From Prevotella aurantiaca JCM 15754 (GTDB taxonomy: Bacteria > Bacteroidota > Bacteroidia > Bacteroidales > Bacteroidaceae), in contig NZ_BAKF01000008.1 of NCBI RefSeq assembly GCF_000614025.1, forward strand, positions 1 through 64,000: DNA of 64,000 nucleotides. Direction: 5' to 3'. Under the pieces are notes generated by a model. That model saw nothing but the letters and a program-made list of their open reading frames with translations. It had not been told where the DNA came from and made no database searches. Positions 19,812 to 27,575 of this stretch are shown piece after piece. How positions within the stretch are numbered: position 1 is the stretch's first letter; every line of letters starts with the position of its first letter. A program made the translations under genes and the position numbers.

Positions 19812-20315
19812 ATGAAAAAGCTAATTTTAATGTTGATGCTCTGTGCTCCAATGAGTTTATTCGCACAGAAGTTTGGTCATCTTGACTCTCAAGCTCTTTT
19901 GCAGTCATTGCCAGAAGCTACTAACGTACAGAAAGAACTCGAAGCTAAAGGTAAGGAGTACGAGAAACAGCTTACTGATATGCAGACAGAACTGCAACGT
20001 AAGGCAGAAGAGTATGACAAGACAAAGAGCACAATGAACGCTACTAAGCAGGCTGAAACAGAGAAGGCACTTCAGGATATGTACACAAAAATTCAGCAAA
20101 CTGCACAAGACAACCAGAAGGCTTTCAACGATCAACAACAGCAAAAGCTTGGTCCTGTACTTGATAAGGTACGCAAAGCTATCGAAGCTGTATCAAAGGC
20201 TGGTGGTTATGTTTATATTATGGAAAAGGCAGCAGGCCAACCCCTTTACATCAACGAGGCTATCAGCAAGGATATCACTGCTGAGGTGAAGGCTCAACTT
20301 GCTAAAATGAAGTAA
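19812..20315 (+). CDS. Skp/OmpH family periplasmic chaperone, second copy
   Basis: A 167-residue paralogue of the preceding gene. It has a signal peptide (ending SLFAQ), the motif KFGHLDSQALLQSLPEA and a long charged coiled coil with repeated KQ/EK heptads at about 40-120, ending with GGYVYIMEKAAGQPLYIN. The gap to the first copy is 83 bases. A structured intergenic segment and a strong terminator follow it, so this may be the 3' end of the uppS-bamA transcript. Confidence 0.93.
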   Translation: MKKLILMLMLCAPMSLFAQKFGHLDSQALLQSLPEATNVQKELEAKGKEYEKQLTDMQTELQRKAEEYDKTKSTMNATKQAETEKALQDMYTKIQQTAQDNQKAFNDQQQQKLGPVLDKVRKAIEAVSKAGGYVYIMEKAAGQPLYINEAISKDITAEVKAQLAKMK

Positions 20316-20320
20316 TAAGA

Positions 20321-20427
20321 TACGGAGGTCGGGGTGGACCTAATCGTCCATTCCGATGTTCCTAAAAGCGGGTGTCGTTTCCCCGTTACCATTTCCCAAC
20401 GCTATAAAAGCGAACAGGAAAGAGTGA
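20321..20427 (+). ncRNA. Possible structured RNA between Skp genes
   Basis: This non-coding segment can fold into several helices. An 11-bp stem pairs 20329-20339 with 20346-20356 (two G-U pairs, loop CTAATC). TTCCT (20359-20363) pairs with AGGAA (20416-20420), enclosing CGGG/CCCG (20369-20372 with 20382-20385) and CGCT/AGCG (20400-20403 with 20409-20412). A terminator follows directly. It could be a 3'-UTR-derived small RNA of the ompH transcript or a leader element. No known family was recognised and no good promoter was seen in front of it. Confidence 0.4.
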
Positions 20428-20468
20428 GACCACCGCAAGAACATAATTGTTGCGGTGGTCTTTTTTTA
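20428..20468 (+). terminator. Strong rho-independent terminator
   Basis: GACCACCGCAA (20428-20438) pairs with TTGCGGTGGTC (20450-20460), followed by seven T. Confidence 0.9.
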
Positions 20469-20499
20469 TTTACTCATACAAGGATAAAACCAAAATATT

Positions 20500-21009
20500 A
20501 TGATGAGAAAGACTTTATTATTTCTCTTTCTTGCTGCCTTACCACTCATGGTAAGTGCACAAAGTGCAATGAAATTTGCCTATTTCAATTACAACGAAGT
20601 TTTGAGTGCTATGCCCGAATATGCTGTTGCGGCACGTAACATCAGCGATCTTCGTGCAAAATACGATGCAGAAACAAAACGTTCGGAAAACGATTTCCAC
20701 GCAAAATACGAAGATTTTCTTGAGGGTCAGCACAACTTTGCGCCTTCAATCCTAAAGAAACGTCAAGCAGAACTGCAGGAATTGTTAGACAAAAACATAG
20801 CATTTAAGAAGGAATCTGACCGCTTAATAGAGCAAGCTGAACAGCAAGCATATGCTCCAGTACACGCTAAACTAAAACGTGTAATTGCTAAAATGGCGCA
20901 GGAAAACGGCTACGCTTTCGTTCTCAATGCCGACAACAATGCTTTGCCCTACGTGAACAATATGGTTGGCGAAGATATTACAATAGCTTTGAAAACAGCT
21001 TTACAATAA
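20500..21009 (+). CDS. Skp/OmpH family periplasmic chaperone, third copy
   Basis: A 169-residue protein with signal peptide (ending MVSAQ) and the motif MKFAYFNYNEVLSAMPEYA, then a coiled coil (about 50-120) and the closing GYAFVLNADNNALPYVN. It is more divergent than the other two copies and separated from them by a terminator, so it probably has its own promoter. It lies 4 bases upstream of murI and is likely co-transcribed with it. Confidence 0.9.
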   Translation: MMRKTLLFLFLAALPLMVSAQSAMKFAYFNYNEVLSAMPEYAVAARNISDLRAKYDAETKRSENDFHAKYEDFLEGQHNFAPSILKKRQAELQELLDKNIAFKKESDRLIEQAEQQAYAPVHAKLKRVIAKMAQENGYAFVLNADNNALPYVNNMVGEDITIALKTALQ

Positions 21010-21013
21010 ATTT

Positions 21014-21856
21014 ATGAATAAGTTGCTACCGCAGGCACCTGGTCCGATAGGTGTTTTTGACTCTGGATATGGCGGTCTGACCATACTAAAGTCTATTCGT
21101 GAATTGCTGCCACAATACGATTACGTTTATCTTGGCGACAATGCACGTGCTCCTTATGGCTCTCGCTCGTTCGATATTGTCTACCAATTCACCCGTCAAG
21201 CGATAATGAAGCTATTCGAAATGGGTTGCCAATTAGTTATTCTCGGTTGTAACACTGCATCGGCAAAAGCACTTCGAAGCATTCAACAAAACGATTTGCC
21301 CAACATCGACCCACTTCGTCGTGTGCTCGGAGTCATCCGTCCTACAGCTGAAGTTGCAGGTAAACTAACCGAAACTAAGCATGTTGGCATTCTCGCTACA
21401 CCAGGAACCATTAAAAGCGAAAGCTACAATATGGAGATAAACAAGCTGTGGCCAGAGCTAAGTGTTACAGGCGTTGCTTGTCCGTTGTGGGTTCCTATTG
21501 TCGAAAACAACGAGGCTGAAGGTGCAGGTGCCGATTATTTCGTTAAGAAACGCATCAATCATATCTTGTGGTTAGACCCCGATATCGACACACTTATATT
21601 GGGTTGCACCCACTACCCTATTCTTATGCCAAAGATAGAACAATACGTTCCAGACGGCATACAGATTGTATCGCAAGGCGAATATGTAGCTGACAGTTTG
21701 AAAGACTATCTTTCTCGCCACACCGATATGGATGCTCGCTGCACCAAAGATGGCACAGTGCGTTATTATACCACTGAAAATGCCGAAAAGTTCAAGGAGG
21801 CTGCACGTATATTCGGGGCCGAAGATATGAATGTAGAACACATAGATTTAGAGTAA
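21014..21856 (+). CDS. murI: Glutamate racemase
   Basis: A 280-residue cytoplasmic enzyme that makes D-glutamate for peptidoglycan. The conserved blocks are GVFDSGYGGLTI (Asp16, Ser17), LGDNARAPYG, and the two catalytic cysteines in GCNTASAKALR (Cys79) and GCTHYPIL (Cys198). Length is normal. It closes this envelope-building run of genes and is followed at once by a terminator that begins within the stop codon. Confidence 0.97.
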   Translation: MNKLLPQAPGPIGVFDSGYGGLTILKSIRELLPQYDYVYLGDNARAPYGSRSFDIVYQFTRQAIMKLFEMGCQLVILGCNTASAKALRSIQQNDLPNIDPLRRVLGVIRPTAEVAGKLTETKHVGILATPGTIKSESYNMEINKLWPELSVTGVACPLWVPIVENNEAEGAGADYFVKKRINHILWLDPDIDTLILGCTHYPILMPKIEQYVPDGIQIVSQGEYVADSLKDYLSRHTDMDARCTKDGTVRYYTTENAEKFKEAARIFGAEDMNVEHIDLE

Positions 21857-21898
21857 TAGGTAGGTGTTTAAGTTTGGACACCTACCTATTATTTTTTT
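21855..21898 (+). terminator. Terminator of murI
   Basis: AATAGGTAGGTGT (21855-21867) pairs perfectly with ACACCTACCTATT (21878-21890), followed by a T run. The left arm overlaps the murI stop codon. Confidence 0.85.
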
Positions 21899-22105
21899 AT
21901 CCCTCCCTTTTCTTCCCCATTATTTGTATGCATCTAAAACTTTAAACAGCAGCATACTTATTCTTTCAGCAACTAATTCAGAAAAGTAATGATACCTTCT
22001 GATACTACTTTAAACACTGCTACATTTCGCATCAGACGAAAGAAAACAAGATAAAAAATATGTAAATATTTTTCACAATCGCTACTACTATGCAAAACGC
22101 TTACT

Positions 22106-22250
22106 ACCAATGCTTTACAATAGGTATTGTTTTGCATTACAAAAGCACCTCTTTTGCAATGCAAAACAACCTATACAGCAACGCAAAACAGCTACTTTTG
22201 CAATATCAAACAACTATCATCGGTTTACACTTGCATTTTTCTTTACATAA
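22106..22250. repeat. Intergenic repeat element, copy 2
   Basis: The order of motifs ACCAATGCTTTACAATAGG, CTCTTTTGCAATGCAAAACA and a T-rich TTTTTCTTTACA segment matches copy 1 at 11388-11535. The unit TTTGCAATGCAAAA is itself nearly palindromic. The rest of 21899-22436 holds no gene. Confidence 0.6.
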
Positions 22251-22290
22251 AAAACAGCTCTATCTTGAAAGCAAAACTGTTATATACGAA

Positions 22291-22325
22291 AATCGCACCC
22301 CCATTATGGGGGTGCGATTATTCTT
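22291..22325. terminator. Hairpin between convergent genes
   Basis: AATCGCACCCCC (22291-22302) pairs with GGGGGTGCGATT (22308-22319) around a 5-base loop. It probably serves the leftward RNase H gene. Confidence 0.65.
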
Positions 22326-22436
22326 AATTCAAATGTTAAATCCACTGATTCTTTTGCGTTAGCAACGTAATGAGCGGCTGTCTTACTTTCATTCAGGACT
22401 GGAAAAAGTATGCTACCACCACTCCTTAAAACCATA

Positions 22437-22901
22437 CTACTTGCGACCGAAGTCAGCTGGAATTTCGCCCCACTCTTTTGTTTCCCACTTTATAATGGGC
22501 GTAGTTATGGTGTGGGTGCGCAACCATTGTTCTGCGCGCACTATGATAGTGTGTAGCTCTGCAGTCTTTTCGTTAAGCTCCAAAGTAGTTTTACATTTCT
22601 TTTTACCCACCCATAAGATAGCGTTGTACGAGTCGCTGTATATAACTTTGCCCTTAATGCCTTGCTTTTCCATTAGTGCCAGCGCATGAACTATCGCCAG
22701 AAACTCGCCAATATTGTTCGTTCCCATTGTAGGACCGAAGTGAAAGATACGCTGTCCTGTAGCAAGATCGATACATTGGTACTCCATTGGCCCAGGATTT
22801 CCTGAACACGCAGCATCTACGGCCCACGCATTTGCTTTCACACACATGGGTAAAGGCAACACGGTGTCGTGTCTATTCTCGGGTGGGTTTTGTAGTTTCA
22901 T
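22437..22901 (-). CDS. RNase H type 1 family protein
   Basis: A 154-residue RNase H-fold protein. All four catalytic acidic residues can be placed: Asp29 in AVDAACSGNPGP, Glu66 in NNIGEFLAI, Asp90 in VIYSDSYNA and Asp150 in IPADFGRK. The spacing fits RNase HI, so it probably cleaves RNA in RNA-DNA hybrids. Compared with E. coli RNase HI the basic handle region is short, and the protein ends right after the last Asp. Confidence 0.85.
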   Translation of the reverse strand: MKLQNPPENRHDTVLPLPMCVKANAWAVDAACSGNPGPMEYQCIDLATGQRIFHFGPTMGTNNIGEFLAIVHALALMEKQGIKGKVIYSDSYNAILWVGKKKCKTTLELNEKTAELHTIIVRAEQWLRTHTITTPIIKWETKEWGEIPADFGRK

Positions 22902-22982
22902 CGGCTTATATATATAAATAAGGTGTAAATCAAAGGTTTTTTGGATGTGTTTTTTTACTCTTAACAGTAAGTTAGAAAGGTC

Positions 22983-23471
22983 TTACAAATCTTTTATATC
23001 ATACCCTTCAGCTTTCAATTCTTCAACTACGCTTTGCAATACCATTAGTCCTAATTGTTCCCCAGCTTGAAAAAGGTCTCTCGAAAGCGAAGGGGTTGTT
23101 CTCGCAACTTTGCACCCTAAGTCGGTTTCATAAAAGGCAATAAGTCCTTTTATATCCTCTAACGTATAATAACGCTCATAAAAGGGCGCATAGAGTTCCA
23201 CTGCTCGTTTAAGAAAAACTACTTGAAACTTAGCTTCTATCTTAGCAAACACATCGTCAGAAATATCTTTCAACATTTTTCTAAGATTGTTCATAATAAG
23301 TGGAAATTGCGCTTTCAATGTCGTTTTACTGCCCGACACCTCCATAAACTTATCCACTGCTTCGGCAAAAGCTGTATCAGTGCCTTCTGGAACTTCTACG
23401 CTTTGCGCATTCAGTTTGCAAGAAAAGGCTGCAAAAGAAACGAGAAAAAGGGTTAAAAATACTTTTTTCAT
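22983..23471 (-). CDS. DUF2059 family exported protein
   Basis: A 162-residue protein with a signal peptide (ending SCKLNAQ; the Cys is not in a good lipobox). The C-terminal half matches DUF2059: FYERYYTLEDIKGLIAFYET followed by DLGCKVARTTPSLSRD. Such proteins are predicted periplasmic helical proteins of unknown role. It stands alone between the RNase H and argS genes. Confidence 0.85.
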   Translation of the reverse strand: MKKVFLTLFLVSFAAFSCKLNAQSVEVPEGTDTAFAEAVDKFMEVSGSKTTLKAQFPLIMNNLRKMLKDISDDVFAKIEAKFQVVFLKRAVELYAPFYERYYTLEDIKGLIAFYETDLGCKVARTTPSLSRDLFQAGEQLGLMVLQSVVEELKAEGYDIKDL

Positions 23472-23579
23472 AATTTCGTTATTGTTGTTTAGTGTGATAA
23501 TAAATGGTTTTCAGTATTTTTAAAGCCAGTATATTAATAGAGATTTCCCTCTCTGAAACGAGAGGGAAATAGGGATATA

Positions 23580-25400
23580 TTACATACGTTCTGGCACTTC
23601 GATGCCCAAAAGCTCCATACCGTTCTTGATTACTTTGGCTACATTCTGCGCCAAGACAAGGCGTGTAGTCTTTTCGTCTTCGGTGTCTGCGTTCAGAATA
23701 CTGTAATCGTGGTAGAACTGGTTGAACTCTTTTGTAAGTTCGTAGCAGTAGTTCGCAATACCACTCGGGCTGTAATCGACGCCTGCCTGTGCTACGGCTG
23801 CGCCAAAATCGTTCATCTTCTGAATGAGCGCAATCTCCTTTTCGTTCATCGGAGCATTGTCGGCAACTGCCGTCGGAATAGCGATGCCTTGTGCAGCAGC
23901 CTTGCGAAGAATGCTGCGAATACGTGCGTAGGTATATTGAATGAACGGGCCCGTGTTGCCGTTGAAGTCGATTGACTCTTCCGGATTGAAGAGCATATTC
24001 TTTCGTGCGTCTACTTTCAGAATGAAATACTTCAGCGCACCCAGACCCACGATGCGTGCAATTTCGTTCTTTTCCGCCTCGGTAATGTCTTCCAACTTGT
24101 TCACTTTGTCCTCGCTAAGCGTACGGGCGTTCTGTATCATCGAAGCTATGAGCTCGTCGGCATCTACCACTGTGCCCTCGCGGCTCTTCATCTTGCCGTT
24201 TGGAAGTTCCACCATACCGTAAGAGAAGTGCACCAAATCCTTGCCCCACTTGAAGCCGAGGCGGTCTAAAAGAATGGAAAGCACTTGGAAATGGTAGTTC
24301 TGCTCGTTGCCTACGACGTAAATCATCTTGTCGATAGGATAGTCCTTGAAGCGCATTTCGGCAGTTCCTATGTCCTGTGTCATATACACCGATGTACCGT
24401 CGCTTCTCAAAAGCAGCTTTTGGTCTAAGCCCTCGTTGGTTAGATCAGCCCATACAGAGTTGTCGTCCTTGCGCACGAACAAGCCTTTAGCCAAACCTTC
24501 TTCCACCTTTTTCTTTCCTTCAAGATAGGTTTTGCTTTCATAATATATCTTGTCGAAGCCTACACCGAGTGCCTTATAGGTTTCGTCGAAGCCTGCATAT
24601 ACCCAGTTGTTCATCTTTTCCCATAGCGCACGCACTTCTGGGTCGTTTGCTTCCCACTTTACAAGCATAGCGCGCGCTTCCTTCATCAGTGCCGATTCTT
24701 GTTCAGCCTTAGCTTTTGCAGCCTCATCATCTAAGCCTTCGCCTTTGAATTGAGCCATGAGTGTAGCGAGTTCTTCACGATAATGCTTGTCGAACGCTAC
24801 ATAGAAATCTCCGATAAGGTGGTCGCCCTTCTTTCCTGCCTGCTCTGGTGTGATGCCGTTTCCCCACTTCTGCCACGCAAGCATCGACTTACAGATGTGA
24901 ATACCACGGTCGTTCACAATGTTGGTCTTCACCACTTTGTAGCCATTAGCCTCCATAATCTTCGACAACGACCAACCTAAAAGATTGTTACGCACGTGTC
25001 CTAAATGGAGTGGTTTATTGGTATTAGGCGACGAATACTCCACCATGGCGAGCGGACTGTCTGCCGTTACTTGCTTTTCGCCGAACTTCTCGTTGGCGTG
25101 AATATCGTTAAGAAGTCCTATCCACGCTGCAGGAGCAATGACAAGGTTTAGGAAACCCTTTACAACATTGAAGTCGGCAATCGCCTTGCAGTTTGCTTTC
25201 AGATATTCGCCCACCTCCTGTGCCGTTGCTTCGGGGCTTTTTCGAGAAGTCTTCAGCAATGGGAACATTACCAACGTAAGGTTTCCTTCAAAGTTTGCCT
25301 TTGTCTTTTGCAACTGTATCATCTGTGCTGGAATCTCTGCACCGTATAGTTCTTTTACGGCTGCCAATGCCGCAGTAGTTATCTGGTCTTCTATTTTCAT
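23580..25400 (-). CDS. argS: Arginyl-tRNA synthetase
   Basis: A 606-residue class I synthetase that charges tRNA-Arg. The N-terminal additional domain (1-110) is followed by the HIGH-type motif HLGH (132-135) in SSPNTNKPLHLGHVRNN and by GKMKSREGTVV, which occupies the KMSKS-loop position; the C-terminal helical anticodon-binding domain ends with GMELLGIEVPERM. A -7-like TACCTTTG lies on the minus strand at 25427-25434. A hairpin at 23541-23568 may end the transcript. Confidence 0.97.
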   Translation of the reverse strand: MKIEDQITTAALAAVKELYGAEIPAQMIQLQKTKANFEGNLTLVMFPLLKTSRKSPEATAQEVGEYLKANCKAIADFNVVKGFLNLVIAPAAWIGLLNDIHANEKFGEKQVTADSPLAMVEYSSPNTNKPLHLGHVRNNLLGWSLSKIMEANGYKVVKTNIVNDRGIHICKSMLAWQKWGNGITPEQAGKKGDHLIGDFYVAFDKHYREELATLMAQFKGEGLDDEAAKAKAEQESALMKEARAMLVKWEANDPEVRALWEKMNNWVYAGFDETYKALGVGFDKIYYESKTYLEGKKKVEEGLAKGLFVRKDDNSVWADLTNEGLDQKLLLRSDGTSVYMTQDIGTAEMRFKDYPIDKMIYVVGNEQNYHFQVLSILLDRLGFKWGKDLVHFSYGMVELPNGKMKSREGTVVDADELIASMIQNARTLSEDKVNKLEDITEAEKNEIARIVGLGALKYFILKVDARKNMLFNPEESIDFNGNTGPFIQYTYARIRSILRKAAAQGIAIPTAVADNAPMNEKEIALIQKMNDFGAAVAQAGVDYSPSGIANYCYELTKEFNQFYHDYSILNADTEDEKTTRLVLAQNVAKVIKNGMELLGIEVPERM

Positions 25401-25690
25401 ATTCCTTGATTATTTATATTTTGTTGCAAAGGTACTAAAAACTTTGTAACTTTTGCCAACCGACACCTTATATATAATAGAGGGAATTCTGAAAAAATAA
25501 ATGCAACTGCAAACTTTTTTTCTTTGATTCAGCCAACAAGAAGAAAAAAGATACAGAACGAGAGTATTTAAAACTTATCACATATCGCAGCAAAAATTCT
25601 AACAAGTGATATTTCTTTTGTAATACGTTAGCAATTTAAAGGATTCGTTTTTCATGGTTTTAATAATGCTGTGTTGGCTCTACTATGATG

Positions 25691-26398
25691 CTATTCCAAT
25701 AGTTTTGTTATTTGCTCTTGAACTTTCTCAGCAGGTACAACATGCAAACCACTCTTGTCTAATTCTACCAATCGGTCGGCAATGCGCAGTGCTAATTCCA
25801 AATCGTGGGTGGAAAGGAACACCACCTTATCAGTTTCTTTTGCCAAACGATGGAGAAGTTGCAGCATTTCAACCTTCGATGGAAAGTCTAAAAACGATGT
25901 GGGTTCGTCTAATAAGATAATGGGTGTTTGTTGTGCCAATGCTTTTGCTATCATTACTTTCTGACGTTCGCCATCGGATAATGTCTGTACCATCCTGTTT
26001 TTCAAGTGATTGATTCCCACCATATTGATAGCTTCAGCCACTATTTTTTGGTCGTTATCGCTGAGCTTTCCCCAAAAGCCTGTATAAGGCATACGTCCCA
26101 TGCCTACCATTTCGGTAACATTAAGGTTTTGCACATCGGTTTTATAGGTGAGAACAATACTGATGTACTTCGCACGTTCGCGCTGCGAAAGCAAGTCAAT
26201 ATCGCGACCATCCAGCAGAAGTCGGCCGCTAAGTTTCGGCAGAAATCCTGTCAAGGTTTTCAGTAAAGTAGACTTTCCTATACCATTTGAGCCTATCAAG
26301 CAAGTAAGTTCTCCACTCTTTATTTCTACATTTATGTCGGTTACAACAGGCGCAAATCCCTTATAGCCCACCGATAGTTGTTCGAGCGATATTTTCAT
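25691..26398 (-). CDS. ABC transporter ATP-binding protein (FecE/BtuD-like)
   Basis: A 235-residue ATPase with Walker A GSNGIGKST (36-44), signature LSDGERQKVMIAKAL, Walker B IILLDEPTSFLD and the switch His in STHDLEL. It is closest in pattern to the ATPases of iron-siderophore, haem or cobalamin importers. No permease or binding-protein gene is adjacent, so its partner must be elsewhere. Its start overlaps the stop of the upstream gene by one base (TAATG), implying translational coupling. Confidence 0.9.
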   Translation of the reverse strand: MKISLEQLSVGYKGFAPVVTDINVEIKSGELTCLIGSNGIGKSTLLKTLTGFLPKLSGRLLLDGRDIDLLSQRERAKYISIVLTYKTDVQNLNVTEMVGMGRMPYTGFWGKLSDNDQKIVAEAINMVGINHLKNRMVQTLSDGERQKVMIAKALAQQTPIILLDEPTSFLDFPSKVEMLQLLHRLAKETDKVVFLSTHDLELALRIADRLVELDKSGLHVVPAEKVQEQITKLLE

Positions 26399-26796
26399 TA
26401 GTTCGCTTGCTGATTTAATATGCCGTGCAAGTTAGCAATTTTCTTCTTTCTTTCAACAGAGTAAACGCTTTGCTTTTCGTCTACGTACGCAAATAAAAGA
26501 TACGCTTTATTAAGTAACATACTGCGCAAAGGGTTTGTTTTGTAGCTGCCTTCTGCATATAAAAGTTCAGCTAACATCTCTAAACGATCGATTCTTTCCT
26601 TGTCGTCCCATTCGTTATTAGCATAGCAGATTAACTCTTCCACGCTCATGTTACGCAACAGGGTGTAATCTCCAATATACTGACGATACATATCTTTCAG
26701 AATATCGTCGCGCTCGTCTTCTTTCTTTTTCATCATAACGGCAAGCGCAGTTGCAAATTCTTCTACCAATCTAAGGAAATAATCTTGTTGTATCAT
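26398..26796 (-). CDS. Small conserved helical protein (DUF6483-like)
   Basis: A 132-residue, probably cytoplasmic all-helical protein opening QDYFLRLVEEFATALAVMM, which resembles the start of DUF6483-type proteins. The middle contains YIGDYTLLRNMSVEELICYA. Its one-base overlap with the ABC ATPase gene suggests a linked role. A -7-like TACCTTTG is present on the minus strand at 26827-26834. The function is unknown and the family assignment is tentative. Confidence 0.7.
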   Translation of the reverse strand: MIQQDYFLRLVEEFATALAVMMKKKEDERDDILKDMYRQYIGDYTLLRNMSVEELICYANNEWDDKERIDRLEMLAELLYAEGSYKTNPLRSMLLNKAYLLFAYVDEKQSVYSVERKKKIANLHGILNQQAN

Positions 26797-27043
26797 AACT
26801 TTATACGTATAATCATAAAACTACGACAAAGGTAATAAAACTTTTAAGAACAGAAAGTAGTTCCTATTTATTTTGTAGCAACAAAGATAGTTTACTACGA
26901 TACTTAAAGCATCGTTGAAAAGGGGAAACAAGTAAGTTGTATATTATTTAACATTCGTTTGATACTATTTGTCGGTAAAAAGTTATCTTTGTGGTAATTT
27001 AAATAAATATCAACACATAAGTTAGACTTTTAAAATATAAATT

Positions 27044-27310
27044 ATGAGTGCGTTTATTGCTATTATTCCGATTGTATTACTCTTCGTTCTTATGTTAGGT
27101 TTGAAGATATCAGGACACAAGAGTGCTTTTATTACCTTGCTCGTTACCATTGCAATAGCATTATTCATCGCGCCTGCTATGGTTTTGTACCAGAAAGCTT
27201 TACGCTTATTGGTGTGAGCTGGGCTGTCGTGGAAGACGTATTGAAAGCTGTGTTTCTAATTCTCATTATCATTTCAATCGGCGGATTAATGGTTCTACTT
27301 GCTGTTTGAT
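27044..27310 (+). pseudogene. lctP: L-lactate permease remnant
   Basis: ATG 27044 opens AIIPIVLLFVLMLGLKISGH, typical of the N-terminal part of LctP/lactate permeases. The frame ends at 27217, but after a one-base shift near 27183-27187 (a T run) the protein continues as VPESFTLIGVSWAVVEDVLK before a stop at 27308-27310. LctP proteins are about 500 residues or more, so most of the gene is missing. A promoter-like TTATCTTTG remains upstream near 26983. This is true decay, unlike the near-intact frameshifted genes. Confidence 0.7.
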
Positions 27311-27392
27311 AAGCCATCGTAAGAATTTCTTGATTACTTCGAGAAATATATCCAGAAGACGATATTGAGAGTACTAATATCCTTTCTTTTCA

Positions 27393-27453
27393 AATATGAC
27401 GTCATATTCGCCAAAATATGACGTCATATTTTGCGAAAAATGACGTCTTATTT
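27393..27453. repeat. Three ATGACGTCAT-type palindromes
   Basis: AATATGACGTCATATT (27393-27408) and AAAATATGACGTCATATTTT (27413-27432) are perfect palindromes. A third, imperfect copy (AAAATGACGTCTTATTT) follows at 27437-27453. They lie between the lactate permease remnant and miaB. Confidence 0.55.
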
Positions 27454-27516
27454 ATTTTAGCATCTATTCAGCACTACCTTTTTTAAGGTTCATAATTTAT
27501 AAGTAAGGTGTAAATG

Positions 27517-27548
27517 CTTGCTATTCTGATAACAAATGCGTACCTTTG
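27517..27548 (+). promoter_or_regulatory. Promoter of miaB
   Basis: CTTG at 27517-27520, 20 bases, then TACCTTTG at 27541-27548. It rules out an upstream in-frame start at 27546 and supports ATG 27576. Confidence 0.6.
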
Positions 27549-27575
27549 CACGCTGACAAAACAAAAGAAAATTTA

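Noticed and set aside
22090..22362. 90-codon open frame in the murI-RNase H interval
   Set aside because: It reads through the repeat element and the hairpin at 22291-22322; no family resemblance.
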